DNA of 64,000 nucleotides from JABDKH01 sp963768565 (GCA_963768565.1 CAVYIO010000024.1:1-64000); one strand, 5' to 3'. Positions 30,228 to 41,202 are shown, numbered from the stretch's first letter. A program made the numbers and translations. Notes: generated from the letters alone by a model not told the origin.

Positions 30228-31975
30228 ATGATGGCAAGGATTGAGGCAATACGTGTGAGAGGCGTCGCAGTCAGCGGTCGCATTTCTGGTCGCGACGTCG
30301 ATGTGATTTCCTGCGACTCGGGAGATCCGGAAGGAGAGGAGCAGCAGACCTTTTTCCGGACCAGCGGCAAACAGATTCTGAACCGCGAGGGTCAACCGGT
30401 GGTGCTGCGGGGAGTGGGACTGGGTGGCTGGCTGATGCCTGAGGGTTACATGCTGCACACACCCGGGTATGGATCACCCACTTCAATTCGGGGCCAGATC
30501 GAGGATCTCATTGGAGCCGCGGACGCGGACCGCTTTTTCGAGATCTACCAACAGCAGTACGTGAAGAGGGAGGACATCGACCGCATCGCGGAGTGGGGGT
30601 TCGATCATATCCGCCTGCCCTTTCACTACAAGGTGCTCTACGATCCTGACCGGAGTGCATTTCGTGAGGAGGGGTTCGACCTGTTCGACCGTTTTATCGG
30701 CTGGTGCAAAGCGAACGGCCTTTATGTGATACTGGACATGCACGCGGCGCCGGGCGGTCAGAACGGCGGAAACATCAGCGACAGCGACGGTACGGCACGC
30801 CTGTGGTTGGAACAGGAGAACCAGACGCTGACGATCGAGATCTGGAACGAGATTGCGCGACGCTATAAGAATGAACCGTGGATCATCGGGTATGATTTGA
30901 TTAACGAGCCGGTGCTTCCGTCCGGCGTGACGGGCACGGACTTTCGGCGCTTCATGCTTCGGCTCTCGTCGTCGGTTCGCAACATCGACCCGAACCACAC
31001 GCTGTACATCGAGGGGAACTGGTACGCGACCGATTTTTCGGCGCTCACTCCTGCGTTCGACAACAACATGGTCTGGGCTTTCCACAAGTACTGGAACTCG
31101 ACCGACGCGGGCACGATTGGTTATCTGTTTCAGTTACGGGATGAGACAAACACGCCGTTGTGGCTGGGTGAGTCGGGTGAGAACTCCAACGACTGGTTCT
31201 ACGAAGTCACCCGCATGGTCGAGCAGAACGGAATCGGTTGGAACTGGTGGACGCACAAGAAGATAGAGACGGTCACGAGTCCTCTGTCGGCTCCATACGC
31301 GGCGGGGTACGAGGACGTACTTGCGTACTGGAGGGGACAGGGCCCGCGACCATCGGCGGACGCTGCCAGGCAGGCGTTGTTCGCTATGGCGGAGAATCTG
31401 AGTATCGATCGGTGCGATTACCGGCCCGATGTTGTTGCGGCCCTTGTTCGACGACATGTTTGTGACTGCTTGCCGACTCCGTACAAGGAGCACGTCGATT
31501 CCAGGGGTCGATCAGCGCGACGGATTATGACATCGGTGCACAGGGCGTATCGTATTCCGACACGCAATACAAAAATGAATCGGGATCGCCGGGTATCGCA
31601 AACAATGGTGGTCAATATCGAAACGACGGGGTCGACATCGAGCGGACCAGCGACATCTCCGGCAACGGCTACAATGTCGGGTGGATCGACGCCGGTGAGT
31701 GGCTGCAATACACGGTAGACGTCACCGTGTCCGGATCATACACCGTCACGTTTCGTGTGGCATCAGCTTCGGGTGGAGGTCGGTTGGCGATGAGAGTAGA
31801 TGGCGAAGCGGTGATTCAGCAGCTGGAGGTGTCGGCCACGGGCGGATGGCAGAGTTGGAATAGTGTGACCGTGAGCGGTGTTGCATTGACGGCGGGGCGC
31901 CATGAGCTTCGAATTGAAGTGACAGCCGCGGGTCTTAACCTGAATACGGTAGATTTTGAGTTGTCGGGAGCCTGA
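30228..31975 (+). CDS. GH5 family glycoside hydrolase with C-terminal CBM6 (frameshifted)
   Basis: GAGGA lies five bases before ATG 30228. Residues about 50-400 form a GH5 barrel: GQPVVLRGVGLGGWLMPEGY, DHIRLPFHYKVLYD, YVILDMHAAPGGQNGG, YDLINEPVLPSG (acid/base Glu in NEP), HKYWNS and PLWLGESGEN (nucleophile Glu). Such LGGW/NEP/GES proteins act on beta-1,3- or beta-1,4-glucans. After a frame change near 31440 the C-terminus is a carbohydrate-binding module of family 6 (NGYNVGWIDAGEWLQYTVDV, ASGGGRLAMRVDG). The N-terminus has no clear export signal in the reading frame used, but an overlapping frame codes for SAVAFLVATS just before ISCDSGD; two further indels could have destroyed a lipoprotein signal. 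It ends the LacI-led operon. Confidence 0.8.
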
Positions 31976-32102
31976 ATGGCTGAGCACGCTCACTCGAGGT
32001 CCGAAAAAGCGATGGTCAATTGTGAATTTGGTGAACGGAAGGCTTGAACATTGATCGATTTGAACGATGAAAAGTGCTTTTTTGCTTGCCACGGACCTAT
32101 TT

Positions 32103-32112
32103 TGAGCGCTCA
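32103..32112. promoter_or_regulatory. Perfect palindrome TGAGCGCTCA
   Basis: A ten-base perfect palindrome 78 bases upstream of the GG-centred operator, in the same intergenic gap. It may be a separate regulator site; nothing else supports that. Confidence 0.3.
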
Positions 32113-32189
32113 GAATGCCGTTCTCAAGGATGTCTATCGGGGTGGTACAGGCTGACTTGACCTGAGAGCCCCGGGTCCTTAAGTTCTTT

Positions 32190-32205
32190 CTGAAAAGGTT
32201 TTCAG
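32190..32205. promoter_or_regulatory. Palindromic operator upstream of the surface-protein gene
   Basis: CTGAAAAGGTTTTCAG has the same inner 14 bases as the site upstream of the LacI gene, again with a matching outer base pair. It lies 147 bases before the start at 32352. Two copies of this sequence, both at promoters of glucan-locus transcription units, strongly suggest one regulator. Confidence 0.8.
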
Positions 32206-32351
32206 GACGTTTCACCGGATGCTTGACGCAGACGGCCTTTCCGTCGTCTGAACGGTGCCATTTCTTGAAGCGAATCGAAATAAAGTGCAGGCTGAGCGGA
32301 TTCCGTGATGCCTCAATTCTCTAACTAGTCAGTTACTTCACGGAGGAAGCT

Positions 32352-34673
32352 ATGACTGCAACCGTTACGAGCCGTCTTGCGGTGCTCGTCTGTCTGGTCG
32401 GTGTTCTCGGACTGAATGTGAACGCCGCATATGGACAGGTCGAACCCCTGGGCGACGAGTTCTTCTTTTTTGCAGAGGGTACGAACGTCACGATTCCTGA
32501 TTTCGGCGGACAGGTCGCGACCGACCCGACGAACCCTAATAACACCGTCGCTCAGTTCGCCTATGCAACCTGGTCGGCGCCCGGTTGGCGCTGGCAACCC
32601 GCCAACGATGATCCTGCCATTGGAATCGATATGTCTGCCAACATCGGCGTCAACGGCGGCGAAGGCGACACCCTTTACGCTCGAGTGTGGGTCAGCTCGG
32701 ATAACATCGGCAAGAATGGCGTCGGTCTCATTTTCTTCGACGCGGTGGACGAGTCGGCCCCTGACCTGGCTGACAAGGACGTGGAGTTCCGTGCTTTCTG
32801 GGAGTATCCGATCTGGTTGCGGAACGACGAATGGCACGATCTCGTGATCCCGCTGCCGCCGGCAAGCGCTGCGGGGCTGGATTCCGCCAAAGCAGGTAAG
32901 AACCTGGATGGTACTGATCTCGCCGTGCCGCTGGATACGATGGCTGCGAAATGGACCTACCCTGGTGGATGGGCCGGCTCTGTTGGCACCTTCGTCGACG
33001 GTGGACACCCGGACTACAAAGATTTCACGTGGGACAACGTTCGCGGTTTCACGCAGTTCTTCGACAATGCCGACGGTGGTGGTGTTGTTTACATCGATGA
33101 CCTTTACGTCGGTGGCCCCAACACGGATATCTCTGTTGCGACCGGCGCACCCTCCGCTATGGGAGCAGTCTCTGTTGCGGCAGACGGCCCCGAGAACGTG
33201 GTTGGCTGGACGCACAACCCCGAGTTCGGTGGCTACAACGTGTACGTGAGCGACGCGCCGATCACGAGCCTCGGCAAGGCAGGTGAGGTTGTGAAGCTCG
33301 GAACGATCCCGTTCAGTGCGGACGCCTTTGAGCTACGTCACCGGCCCGAGTATCCGCATCCGTCGCTCGCCGGCGGTGCACTGTACTATGCGGTGTCGAG
33401 CACGAGCGCGTTCGGCGTGGAGAATCCGGATGTGAGCGCAAGCGCTACGGAGATTACAAACCCGAATGCGGAGGTCGCGCCATATATCGGAATGCTGACG
33501 ACGGCTGAGGGCGACGCTCTCTTTGCCGCCGTATCGAACGGTGACGTGGCTCCCGGTGCCCTCGCGAACTTCGCACCCTTTGGGTTGAATGCCTCCCATT
33601 CGAGCGGTGGCGATGCCCCGTTGCCGACAGGCGGCGACGTGGACAACTCCGCCAACATATGGCTGGGCATCTATTTGACGCGGGCGAACGACATCAATGA
33701 GCTCTACATGTATGCAGAGGTCACCGATGACGTACAAAGCTTTGCACCACCGACGTCGGATGCGAACGACCCCGCGTCGTGCGGTGGCAACATCTGTGGC
33801 TCAACGGACTGGAACTTCGACAGCATCGAGATGAACTGGGGTTCCTACGAGGTACCCTGGTTGCTCGGCTCCACGCACACGAGCATCGAGGATGCAACCA
33901 CGTCACGCGGAGCGACGCCCGACCACCAGCTTCGGTTCTCGCTTTCCAGCGATGGAGCAGGTGGCATCCTGAACGATGCTGTGGCGCTGCAGCCGGGACC
34001 CAACGGCCTGACCTGGGAATTCCCGAGTCACCAGCCCTCGGGTGCCCCGATCGTCAATGGCGCATCGGTCAATGGGGACTTCCTGACCGACGGGGCCAAT
34101 GTCATTGGATGGAAGGTGTTGGCAGTCATGCCGTTCGAGTCGATTATCGACCCGGCTCCGCAGCCGCCGTTGACGCCGGACGCTATCTTCGCGCCGCCGG
34201 CAATGGATGAGATCAAGATTGTTCCGTTCAACTTGATGCTGAATGATGCGGACGAAGGCGGTTCGCGTGAATCTCAGATGCAGTGGAGCATCAAGCCCAA
34301 TGCAGGTGGTGGCGCGTGGTCCAATCCGCTGATGTGGACGGTTGCCGCCGTTGCAGGTCGCGATCTGGCAACCGCGATCGATGAAGAGGGTGGCGAGGTT
34401 CCGATGGAGTTTGCGCTGGAGCAGAACTATCCGAACCCGTTCAATCCGGCAACGACCATCCGATTCGCGCTGGCTTCGTCCGAGAATGTCTCCCTTACGG
34501 TGTATGACGTGCTCGGCCGGGAAGTCCAGACGCTCATCAACAATCAACAGATGGGCGCCGGCAGGTACCGGGCTTCGTTTGATGCGGAGAAACTCGCATC
34601 GGGCATGTACGTGTACCGGCTCAGCGCCGGAACGTCGTTCGTTGAAACCCGAACGATGATTCTGGTAAAGTAG
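32352..34673 (+). CDS. T9SS-sorted surface protein of the glucan locus
   Basis: CGGAGGAAGCT precedes ATG 32352. The 773-residue protein has a signal peptide (RLAVLVCLVGVLGLNVNAAY) and a beta-sandwich region with many W, Y and Asp residues (WRWQPANDDPAIGIDMSAN, TWDNVRGFTQFFDNADGGG). Middle and later parts have Fn3-like strands (GWTHNPEFGGYNVYVS). The last 85 residues from about 687 are a type A T9SS sorting domain (EQNYPNPFNPATTIRFAL, VYDVLGREVQTLINN, SGMYVYRLSAG, TRTMILVK), so it should cross the outer membrane and be anchored to the surface. The first half resembles carbohydrate-binding beta-sandwiches, so glycan capture next to the TonB receptor is likely (inference). Confidence 0.85.
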   Translation: MTATVTSRLAVLVCLVGVLGLNVNAAYGQVEPLGDEFFFFAEGTNVTIPDFGGQVATDPTNPNNTVAQFAYATWSAPGWRWQPANDDPAIGIDMSANIGVNGGEGDTLYARVWVSSDNIGKNGVGLIFFDAVDESAPDLADKDVEFRAFWEYPIWLRNDEWHDLVIPLPPASAAGLDSAKAGKNLDGTDLAVPLDTMAAKWTYPGGWAGSVGTFVDGGHPDYKDFTWDNVRGFTQFFDNADGGGVVYIDDLYVGGPNTDISVATGAPSAMGAVSVAADGPENVVGWTHNPEFGGYNVYVSDAPITSLGKAGEVVKLGTIPFSADAFELRHRPEYPHPSLAGGALYYAVSSTSAFGVENPDVSASATEITNPNAEVAPYIGMLTTAEGDALFAAVSNGDVAPGALANFAPFGLNASHSSGGDAPLPTGGDVDNSANIWLGIYLTRANDINELYMYAEVTDDVQSFAPPTSDANDPASCGGNICGSTDWNFDSIEMNWGSYEVPWLLGSTHTSIEDATTSRGATPDHQLRFSLSSDGAGGILNDAVALQPGPNGLTWEFPSHQPSGAPIVNGASVNGDFLTDGANVIGWKVLAVMPFESIIDPAPQPPLTPDAIFAPPAMDEIKIVPFNLMLNDADEGGSRESQMQWSIKPNAGGGAWSNPLMWTVAAVAGRDLATAIDEEGGEVPMEFALEQNYPNPFNPATTIRFALASSENVSLTVYDVLGREVQTLINNQQMGAGRYRASFDAEKLASGMYVYRLSAGTSFVETRTMILVK

Positions 34674-34683
34674 TCTTGTGAGA

Positions 34684-34722
34684 AAGGGTGCGGTGGCGAG
34701 AGCTGCCGCACCCCTTCTTCTT
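34684..34722 (+). terminator. Hairpin terminator after the surface protein
   Basis: AAGGGTGCGG (34684-34693) pairs with CCGCACCC(C)TT (34706-34716), followed by the pyrimidine-rich CTTCTT. It begins ten bases after the stop at 34673. It may end, or partly attenuate, transcription before the receptor gene. Confidence 0.7.
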
Positions 34723-34839
34723 GAGACTAGTGCGCCTGTCTGGCAAGCATCTGTCCGGTGATTCCGATCCGGACCTGCCTGTCGCTCGGGCAACTCGATC
34801 GCTTCTCTTACTGTGGCATTCACTAGAGCGTGCGTTCCC

Positions 34840-37659
34840 ATGACGCGGCTATGTACTGTACTGGCACTTCTGCTGTCGTTTTCTTCAGCCTCAGCGGCAG
34901 AACTCTCAGCACTCCCGGACATCACGGGGAAAATCGCGGGGCGCGTTACTGACGCTGCCACGGGAGATCCGCTCCCGGGCGTAAACGTGCTCATCGAGGG
35001 GACAACCCAGGGCTCGGCTACCGATCTGGACGGCTACTACACGATCGTGAACGTGAAGCCCGGGACATACACGATCCGATGCTCATTCATCGGCTTCCGG
35101 AATGAGGTGGTAGAGAACGTGCAGGTGATCGTGGATAAAACGACCCGTATCGACTTCGAACTCCGCGAAGAAATCTTCGAGGGGGAGGAGGTCGTTGTGA
35201 CTGCAGAACGTGGAATCGTCCAGGTCGACCGTACGACGACCACTGCTGTCATTGACGGCGAGCAGCTGGCGGCTCTCCCGGTGACCTCAATAGGGCAGGC
35301 AATCGACCTTCAGGCCGGCGTCGTGGACGGGCGCTTCCGAGGCGGACGGTCAGGTGAGGTGGCATACCTGGTCAACGGTGTACCCATCAATAACGCTTTC
35401 AACAACCAGGCTGCGTTTGACGTCGAGCAGAACATGGTGGCCAGTCTGGAAGTGATCAGTGGCGTGTTCAACGCCGAATACGGGCAGGCACTCTCCGGCG
35501 TCGTCAACATCGTGACGAAGGATGTCGCCGATGAGTGGTCGGCATCATTCCTTGGCTATATCGGCACGCTCGCGAGCTCAAAGTCCATCGAATTCACAAA
35601 CCGGTCTGTCGCGCCCGGCAACGGGCTACTTCCGTCCGACTTCTCGTCGGAGCAAGTGAAGTTCTTTGATGCGGCTGGTCTGGACCATTTCAAAGACATC
35701 CAGTTCTCGGCCGGCGGTCCCGTGATCAAGGATCGACTCGGCATGCAGGCATCGCTTCGATTCCTTGATGACAAGGGATACATCTTCGGGCGCGATCTCT
35801 TTTCACCGTCGGATTCGTCGGCGGGACTAACACAGTCTCGAACGGACCAGTGGATCATAGAATCTACCGGAGACGGCGAAATTGTACCGATGGGCGCAGG
35901 CGAGCGGGTGTCGTTGAACCTTACCGCAAATGTCAGAATAAGTCGCACCTTCAATCTGGACTACAACCTGTTTCTGCAAAAAGGGAGTCAGAAGCCGTAT
36001 GACCAGTATTTCAAGTACGTGCCGGAAGGTGTCAACAACAATTACTTTCTTAGCCAGACACACATTGTCGGGCTCCGATATACCATCGGCAATAAGTCAT
36101 ACGGCAATGTCTCGTACAGTTACCTGAAGGACAACTTCGAGAGCCGGCGCTTTGATCTCCCGGACGGCTACGATCTCGACTATTGCATCGGGTTGACGTC
36201 AGATGAGCTGACCACCGATAACCTCCAACGCTGCAAGCTTGACAGCAGGTACCAGACGCCTCGATTGAGCAGCCTCGTCGGTTCCAACGCATTCAGTGTG
36301 GGCGGCAACTATCTGGGATCCGGCGACGAAACGACGACCACGCACACGATGCTGGCGGACTTCAGCAGCCAGGTGAATCGAATCCACCTCATGAAGGCCG
36401 GTGTTCAGGCTCGTCTCCACTCCCTTCGCAATCTGGGCTACGGAATCGAGAAGTCGGCCCGGACCCAGTTCACGGCTCAGATCTCTCCCTCGGAATACAG
36501 CAGGACAATCCTTGAAGCCAACCCGATCGAGTTCTCGGCGTACGTCCAGGACAAGATGGAATTCGAGGGACTGATTGTGAACGCGGGTCTCCGTTTCGAT
36601 CTCTTCGATCCGGATTACGACCTTCCAAACGACTGGGCTCAGGCCGACAGGGAACGGATCTATCAACCCTCTGAGCCCCACGCGATCTCAATCTCAAACC
36701 GGACACCAGCTGACGTTCAGCTTCAGTTGAGCCCGCGCATCGGCATCGCGTTTCCGATCTCGTCGACCGGTGTGATGCGATTCTCTGCGGGACTCTTCTT
36801 CCAGACTCCGCGCCTGAATCTGCTCTACACCAACCCGGAGTACGAGGTCAACCCGGCCTCAAGTTCGGTACAGTTCGGCAACGCCGCACTCGAGCCTGAA
36901 CGAACGCTCTCGTTTGAGGTCGGACTGCAGCAGGGTCTCACGGACGATATCGGCCTCGAGCTGACTCTGTTTGCGAAAGACGTCCGGAACCTGACGGGCC
37001 AGGAGATCGAGCGCACACCACGTGGGGATTTCGCCATCCGCTGGATCAACACGGACTACGGCACGATTCGGGGTCTGACCTTCTCGCTCTACCGTCGTCC
37101 GGGCTCGACGCTCAGCTGGACGCTGGACTACACGCTCCAGTTTGCCGAAGGCACAGCGAGCGATCCGGGACACGCCTTCGGGCGCGAGATTGCGGGCCTG
37201 GAAAAAATCCTTTCACTTGTGCGCCTCAACTGGGATCGCCGTCACGTGCTCAATGGGACAGCCACGCTGATCCCCTACGAAGGATTCAGCCTGACGTTTG
37301 TCAAGCGGATGCGCAGCGGTGAACCTTACACCACGACGAGGAATTTTGTCAGGTCGACGCAGCTGAACAATGCCGATCGACCGTTGCAGTTCTTCTCCGA
37401 CCTGCGCGTGTACTACAAACCGACGTTGATCAAACAGGACCTGCAGCTGTTTCTGCAGATTGAGAATCTCTTCGACACAAGGCCCGAGTACGCGGTCTAT
37501 TCCTCCACCGGCCGCGCTGACGAGTCCCTGGAGAAGGAGTTGGACAGGGCGAGAGCGATCCCGGTGGGTGGCGTGAACAGTCTCGACGAGTGGTACTTCA
37601 ACCAGGGCTGGTTCGGTGCACCACGCAGGATCAGCCTCGGCCTCAGCGTCAGAATTTGA
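34840..37659 (+). CDS. TonB-dependent receptor with CarboxypepD_reg-like domain
   Basis: The 939-residue protein from ATG 34840 has a signal peptide (TRLCTVLALLLSFSSASAA). Residues about 28-115 are a CarboxypepD_reg-like domain (GRVTDAATGDPLPGVNVLIE, YYTIVNVKPGTYTIRCSFIG). Next comes a plug (AVIDGEQLAALPVTSIGQAI, EVAYLVNGVPINNAFNNQ, VFNAEYGQALSGVVNIVTKD) and a 22-stranded-type barrel ending in LGLSVRI. A GTG at 34813 is an alternative start. It should import a large ligand, here probably a glucan oligosaccharide, with energy from TonB. There is no SusD-like lipoprotein gene beside it; the T9SS-sorted protein just upstream may take its place, and a separate terminator lies between them. Confidence 0.92.
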   Translation: MTRLCTVLALLLSFSSASAAELSALPDITGKIAGRVTDAATGDPLPGVNVLIEGTTQGSATDLDGYYTIVNVKPGTYTIRCSFIGFRNEVVENVQVIVDKTTRIDFELREEIFEGEEVVVTAERGIVQVDRTTTTAVIDGEQLAALPVTSIGQAIDLQAGVVDGRFRGGRSGEVAYLVNGVPINNAFNNQAAFDVEQNMVASLEVISGVFNAEYGQALSGVVNIVTKDVADEWSASFLGYIGTLASSKSIEFTNRSVAPGNGLLPSDFSSEQVKFFDAAGLDHFKDIQFSAGGPVIKDRLGMQASLRFLDDKGYIFGRDLFSPSDSSAGLTQSRTDQWIIESTGDGEIVPMGAGERVSLNLTANVRISRTFNLDYNLFLQKGSQKPYDQYFKYVPEGVNNNYFLSQTHIVGLRYTIGNKSYGNVSYSYLKDNFESRRFDLPDGYDLDYCIGLTSDELTTDNLQRCKLDSRYQTPRLSSLVGSNAFSVGGNYLGSGDETTTTHTMLADFSSQVNRIHLMKAGVQARLHSLRNLGYGIEKSARTQFTAQISPSEYSRTILEANPIEFSAYVQDKMEFEGLIVNAGLRFDLFDPDYDLPNDWAQADRERIYQPSEPHAISISNRTPADVQLQLSPRIGIAFPISSTGVMRFSAGLFFQTPRLNLLYTNPEYEVNPASSSVQFGNAALEPERTLSFEVGLQQGLTDDIGLELTLFAKDVRNLTGQEIERTPRGDFAIRWINTDYGTIRGLTFSLYRRPGSTLSWTLDYTLQFAEGTASDPGHAFGREIAGLEKILSLVRLNWDRRHVLNGTATLIPYEGFSLTFVKRMRSGEPYTTTRNFVRSTQLNNADRPLQFFSDLRVYYKPTLIKQDLQLFLQIENLFDTRPEYAVYSSTGRADESLEKELDRARAIPVGGVNSLDEWYFNQGWFGAPRRISLGLSVRI

Positions 37660-37698
37660 GGCGGTTATTCCTATGGCTTACGGCTCTGAGACTATCAC

Positions 37699-40600
37699 AT
37701 GAGAACGTCTCCCAAGTGGCTTCTGGCGCTGAGTTGTGCTCTGCGCTTGCAGTGCCGCTCGATCTATACTGCGCAGAATGGATCTTCTCGCAGGTACCAC
37801 CGAGTATCGCGGCGATGAAGGCTGAGATCGCCCGTGGCATCCTCGATGGCAATCTGATCGAGACCAACTTCCGTAATCACGGCGAGCTGTCTCGATGGAA
37901 CGACAACTCCGTGGGGCATCTGGCCGCGAGGAGTCGGCGGTCGTCACGTCGACGGTGTTGGGTGCTCGTGTCGGGTCGCGTACCTGGCGAGACGGGCCAA
38001 ATGGCCGTTCTACGGTGGCAAGGCGGACACCATGGTGAACCCGGTCGATTCTGACGTATCGGGACTCCGGAAAGAAGACTGGCCCCAGCGGAGAGCTGTG
38101 GGGATGGTTACCGCTGACCGGGTTTCCACAATCCGAGACGCATCAACAACCTCGGCGGGCTTGAGCCGACACCGGCTTTGAGCGACGATCCAAGGCCTCA
38201 TGGCCCGAGTTCTGGCCCGATCGCCTCGATCAATCCGGACGATCCGGGTTGGGCCGGACAGTGGAATGGCTTCTTCGGTCGCGGCGTCTTCAACGCCGAC
38301 CTGGAGAGCTACTATGTGATGGACGACTTCTCCGACAAGGAGTATCAGGTCGTCTCCCGGCAGCGGACAGCCGCTGAGCCAGTGCGGCGTGTTCTACGCA
38401 AGTCCGACCGACTCGACGATCGGTGGACTCGGAATGCAGACAGGCGTGCGGATCTTCCAGTGGGCGAACGTGCTGGCGGAAGACGCCATGTTCCTGCTCT
38501 ACCGAATAACGAACGTGAGTGAGTTCGACTACGAAGCGAATCCTCCGATAGAAGATGTGGGTCTGTGGTTCGGGCAGGTCATGGACTATGGCCTCGGAAA
38601 CGAGGAGGGCGACGAAAATGCTGCGTTCGATCCGCAGCTTGACGTGACGCTTCGGCTGTGACCAGGACGGCATCGGCCAGTCGCCAACCGGCCAGCTCTA
38701 CGACCTCGGTTACACCGGCTTTGCCTTTCTGGAGAGTCCGGCCCGTGACGACGACGGGACGGACAACGACGAGGACGGCATCACGGATGAGCTGCGCTTC
38801 GGCGGTCCCGGCATGCTCATCGAGGGCCAGGACGCCATACGGGCCTTCGTGGAGGCCAACTACGACATGGTAAATTTCGAGCGGTATAACGGGCCGCTCG
38901 AAGAACGTCCGGCGTATCGAAGAGGGCAGATGGTGGACGGGCGACGAGAATCTGGACTGGGTTGGATTCGATGACGCGAATGGAAACGGCACCATCGATC
39001 CCGGCGAGAATACACGCAGCGACGTGGGTCTGGACGGGAAAGGGCCCGTTCGACCTCGCCTATCCCGGTCCGGATACCGGTGAAGGAGACGGTATTCCGC
39101 AGAACGGTGAGCCGAACTTCGACGAACTCGATGTCGACGAGTCCGACCAGATCGGCCTGACAGGCTATGACCTCGACACGCGTCCGTTCTACGAGAGCGG
39201 AGACAACCTGCGCGACGACACATGGTTGTGGGACCAGATCTTCAACGTCGCCGAACCCAACATCATTATCGGCGCGACGGGCCTGACCGAGGAGGTCGCC
39301 GACGTCGAGCCGTTCATTCTGTTCACGTCCGGCCCGGTAAGCCTGCAGGCCGCATGCGACAACGTTCTTCTCGACTGCCTGGATTTTTGGAGCCGACGAA
39401 ACGGACTTCTTCAAGAATCGGCGGACGGTCCAGAGCATTTACGACGCGGACTATCAGTTCGCGCAGCCACCGTTCACGCCGACGCTGACTGGCGGTCCCC
39501 GGTGACGAGCGCGTCGTCCTGACGTTGGGACACGCTCGCGATCGCGAGCTTCGACCGATTCTCGCAGTCGTTCGACTTCGAGGGCTTCCGGCTCTACAAG
39601 GGCACGGATCCGCTGCTGTCGGACAGCCGCACGATCACGAACGTTGACGGCACGCCCACGTTCTTCAAGCCGCTCGCACAGTGGGACCTCGAGAACGGTA
39701 TCAGCGGCCCCACGTACGGTACTGGGCGGCGAAGGCGTCTACAACATGGGTGACGATACCGGTCTGTCGTTCTTCTATGTCGATGACGACGTCAGGAACG
39801 GCGTCCCCGTCTACTATGCGCTTGTTGCGTACGACCGCGGGAATCATCAACGAGCAGACGGCAACGGTCGAGATCGATCCGCAGGAGAACGTCTTCAACG
39901 TCAGCATCGACCAGCTCGGCAAGGTGGTTGGGCTGTCGCAGAACGCGGCCGTCGTGATCCCGAGATCCAGAGCGGCAGGTCTCGTGGACGGTGGCTCAAA
40001 TGAAGACCTGAGCACCGTGACGCAAGGCGTCGGCTCCGGCTCCGTAAACGTTCAGGTAATCGGCGACGATCTGATTGACCCGGACGGTGTCTATCAGGTG
40101 CGTTTCTTCAGTGAGCCCGTGGTGCCGACCGACCTCTATAACACGACCGAATACGAGATATTCAAGGTCTCGGAAAATCGAGCTGCCGTCGGCCGTTCGC
40201 CGCTTGTAGACGTGTCTCCGCTCATAGACGGTTTTGTGGTCGAGATCAACAACGTGGATTTCGAGAGTCGGCAGATTGTATACAATCCGAACAATATCGG
40301 CTACGTAGACAACGCGGGGACGGCGAACGAGACCGTTAATCTCGATCCGACACTGCTTGACGGCGTCCAGACAAACTGGGTAGCCTCCATCGCACTCGAC
40401 AGTTCCCCGTCCTTTGCAGTCTCACCGGACGACTACGAGCTTCGATGGGTCGATCCACGCGACTCCACGTATACACCTCCCAGGACACCCAGCCCCCTGT
40501 TTGTTCGCGAGCCGATTCCAATCTTCGGGGTGAATGTCCAGAAGAACTCGGTGACCGAACTGTGGGTCGAGGATGGAAATGCAGATCGGCTCTTTGGCCC

Positions 40601-41155
40601 GGAGGATGTGTTGATCTTCAGCGAGCGCGGTGCGACCGGACGCAAGTTCAGGCATCGTGTATCCGTTCACCGTACCGGATGGCCAGCAGTCGATTCCTCC
40701 GTCGCCGGGCGACGTCCTTCGGGTCTCCGTCCTGCGCGAGTTCGCGACGGGTGACATGTTCCAGTTCACGGTCAAGTCGTCATCGGTGGATGCGGATTCC
40801 GCAAGGAACCAGCTTGAGGATATTGCGGTCGTGCCGAACCCGTATGTCGGCGCTTCGGAGATGGAGATCCGCACACAGGTCGACGGTCGAGGCGAGCGGC
40901 GCATCCAGTTTATCAATCTGCCGAGAACGTGCACGATTCGCATTTTCAACCTGCGCGGCGAGCTGGTGAACACGCTGACGCCACGAGGGAGGGACGAACA
41001 ACGTCTGCACGCAGGATGCGGGTGGTTGTGGCGGTTCGATTTACTGGAATCTGCAAACGGTAGACAAGCAGGACGTGGCGTTCGGCGTGTACGTCTACCA
41101 CGTTGAGGCACCTGGAATCGGCGAACACGTGGGCAAGTTCGCTGTGGTCAAGTAG
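37699..41155 (+). CDS. Large secreted protein, T9SS-substrate-like (many frameshifts)
   Basis: Joined frames give about 1,150 residues. The N-terminus from ATG 37699 has a signal peptide (MRTSPKWLLALSCAL) and then NGNLIETNFRNHGELSRW-type sequence. Conserved pieces follow in several frames: MVNPV near 38030; WNGFFGRGVFNADLESYYVM (38260-38330); GVRIFQWANVLAEDAMFLLY (38440-38510); DNDEDGITDELRFGGPG (38760-38810); FDFEGFRLYKGTDPL (39570-39620); VFYALVAYDRG-like sequence near 39800; and a closing GVYVYHVEAP / GKFAVVK, which resembles the last strands of a FlgD-like or T9SS terminal domain. At least eight frame changes are needed. It belongs to the long secreted proteins that sit with PorV-type genes in Rhodothermales; the role is unknown, but the location points to surface glycan work. 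Confidence 0.75.
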
Positions 41156-41202
41156 TCTCAAATGCACCATCAATTCTGTACTCTAGCCGGGAGGATTTGA
41201 AC

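Larger units (their letters stand above)
31976..32351. other. Regulatory gap before the surface-protein/receptor operon
   Basis: The 376 bases contain the second LacI-type operator (32190-32205), a perfect ten-base palindrome TGAGCGCTCA (32103-32112) and the ribosome site GGAGG of the next gene. No coding frame with family resemblance is present. A weak hairpin AAAAGTGCTTTT near 32070 might end the upstream operon. Confidence 0.5.

Noticed and set aside
32065..32085. AAAAGTGCTTTT hairpin as terminator of the GH5 operon
   Set aside because: The stem is only about five A/T-rich pairs and is too weak for a confident call.
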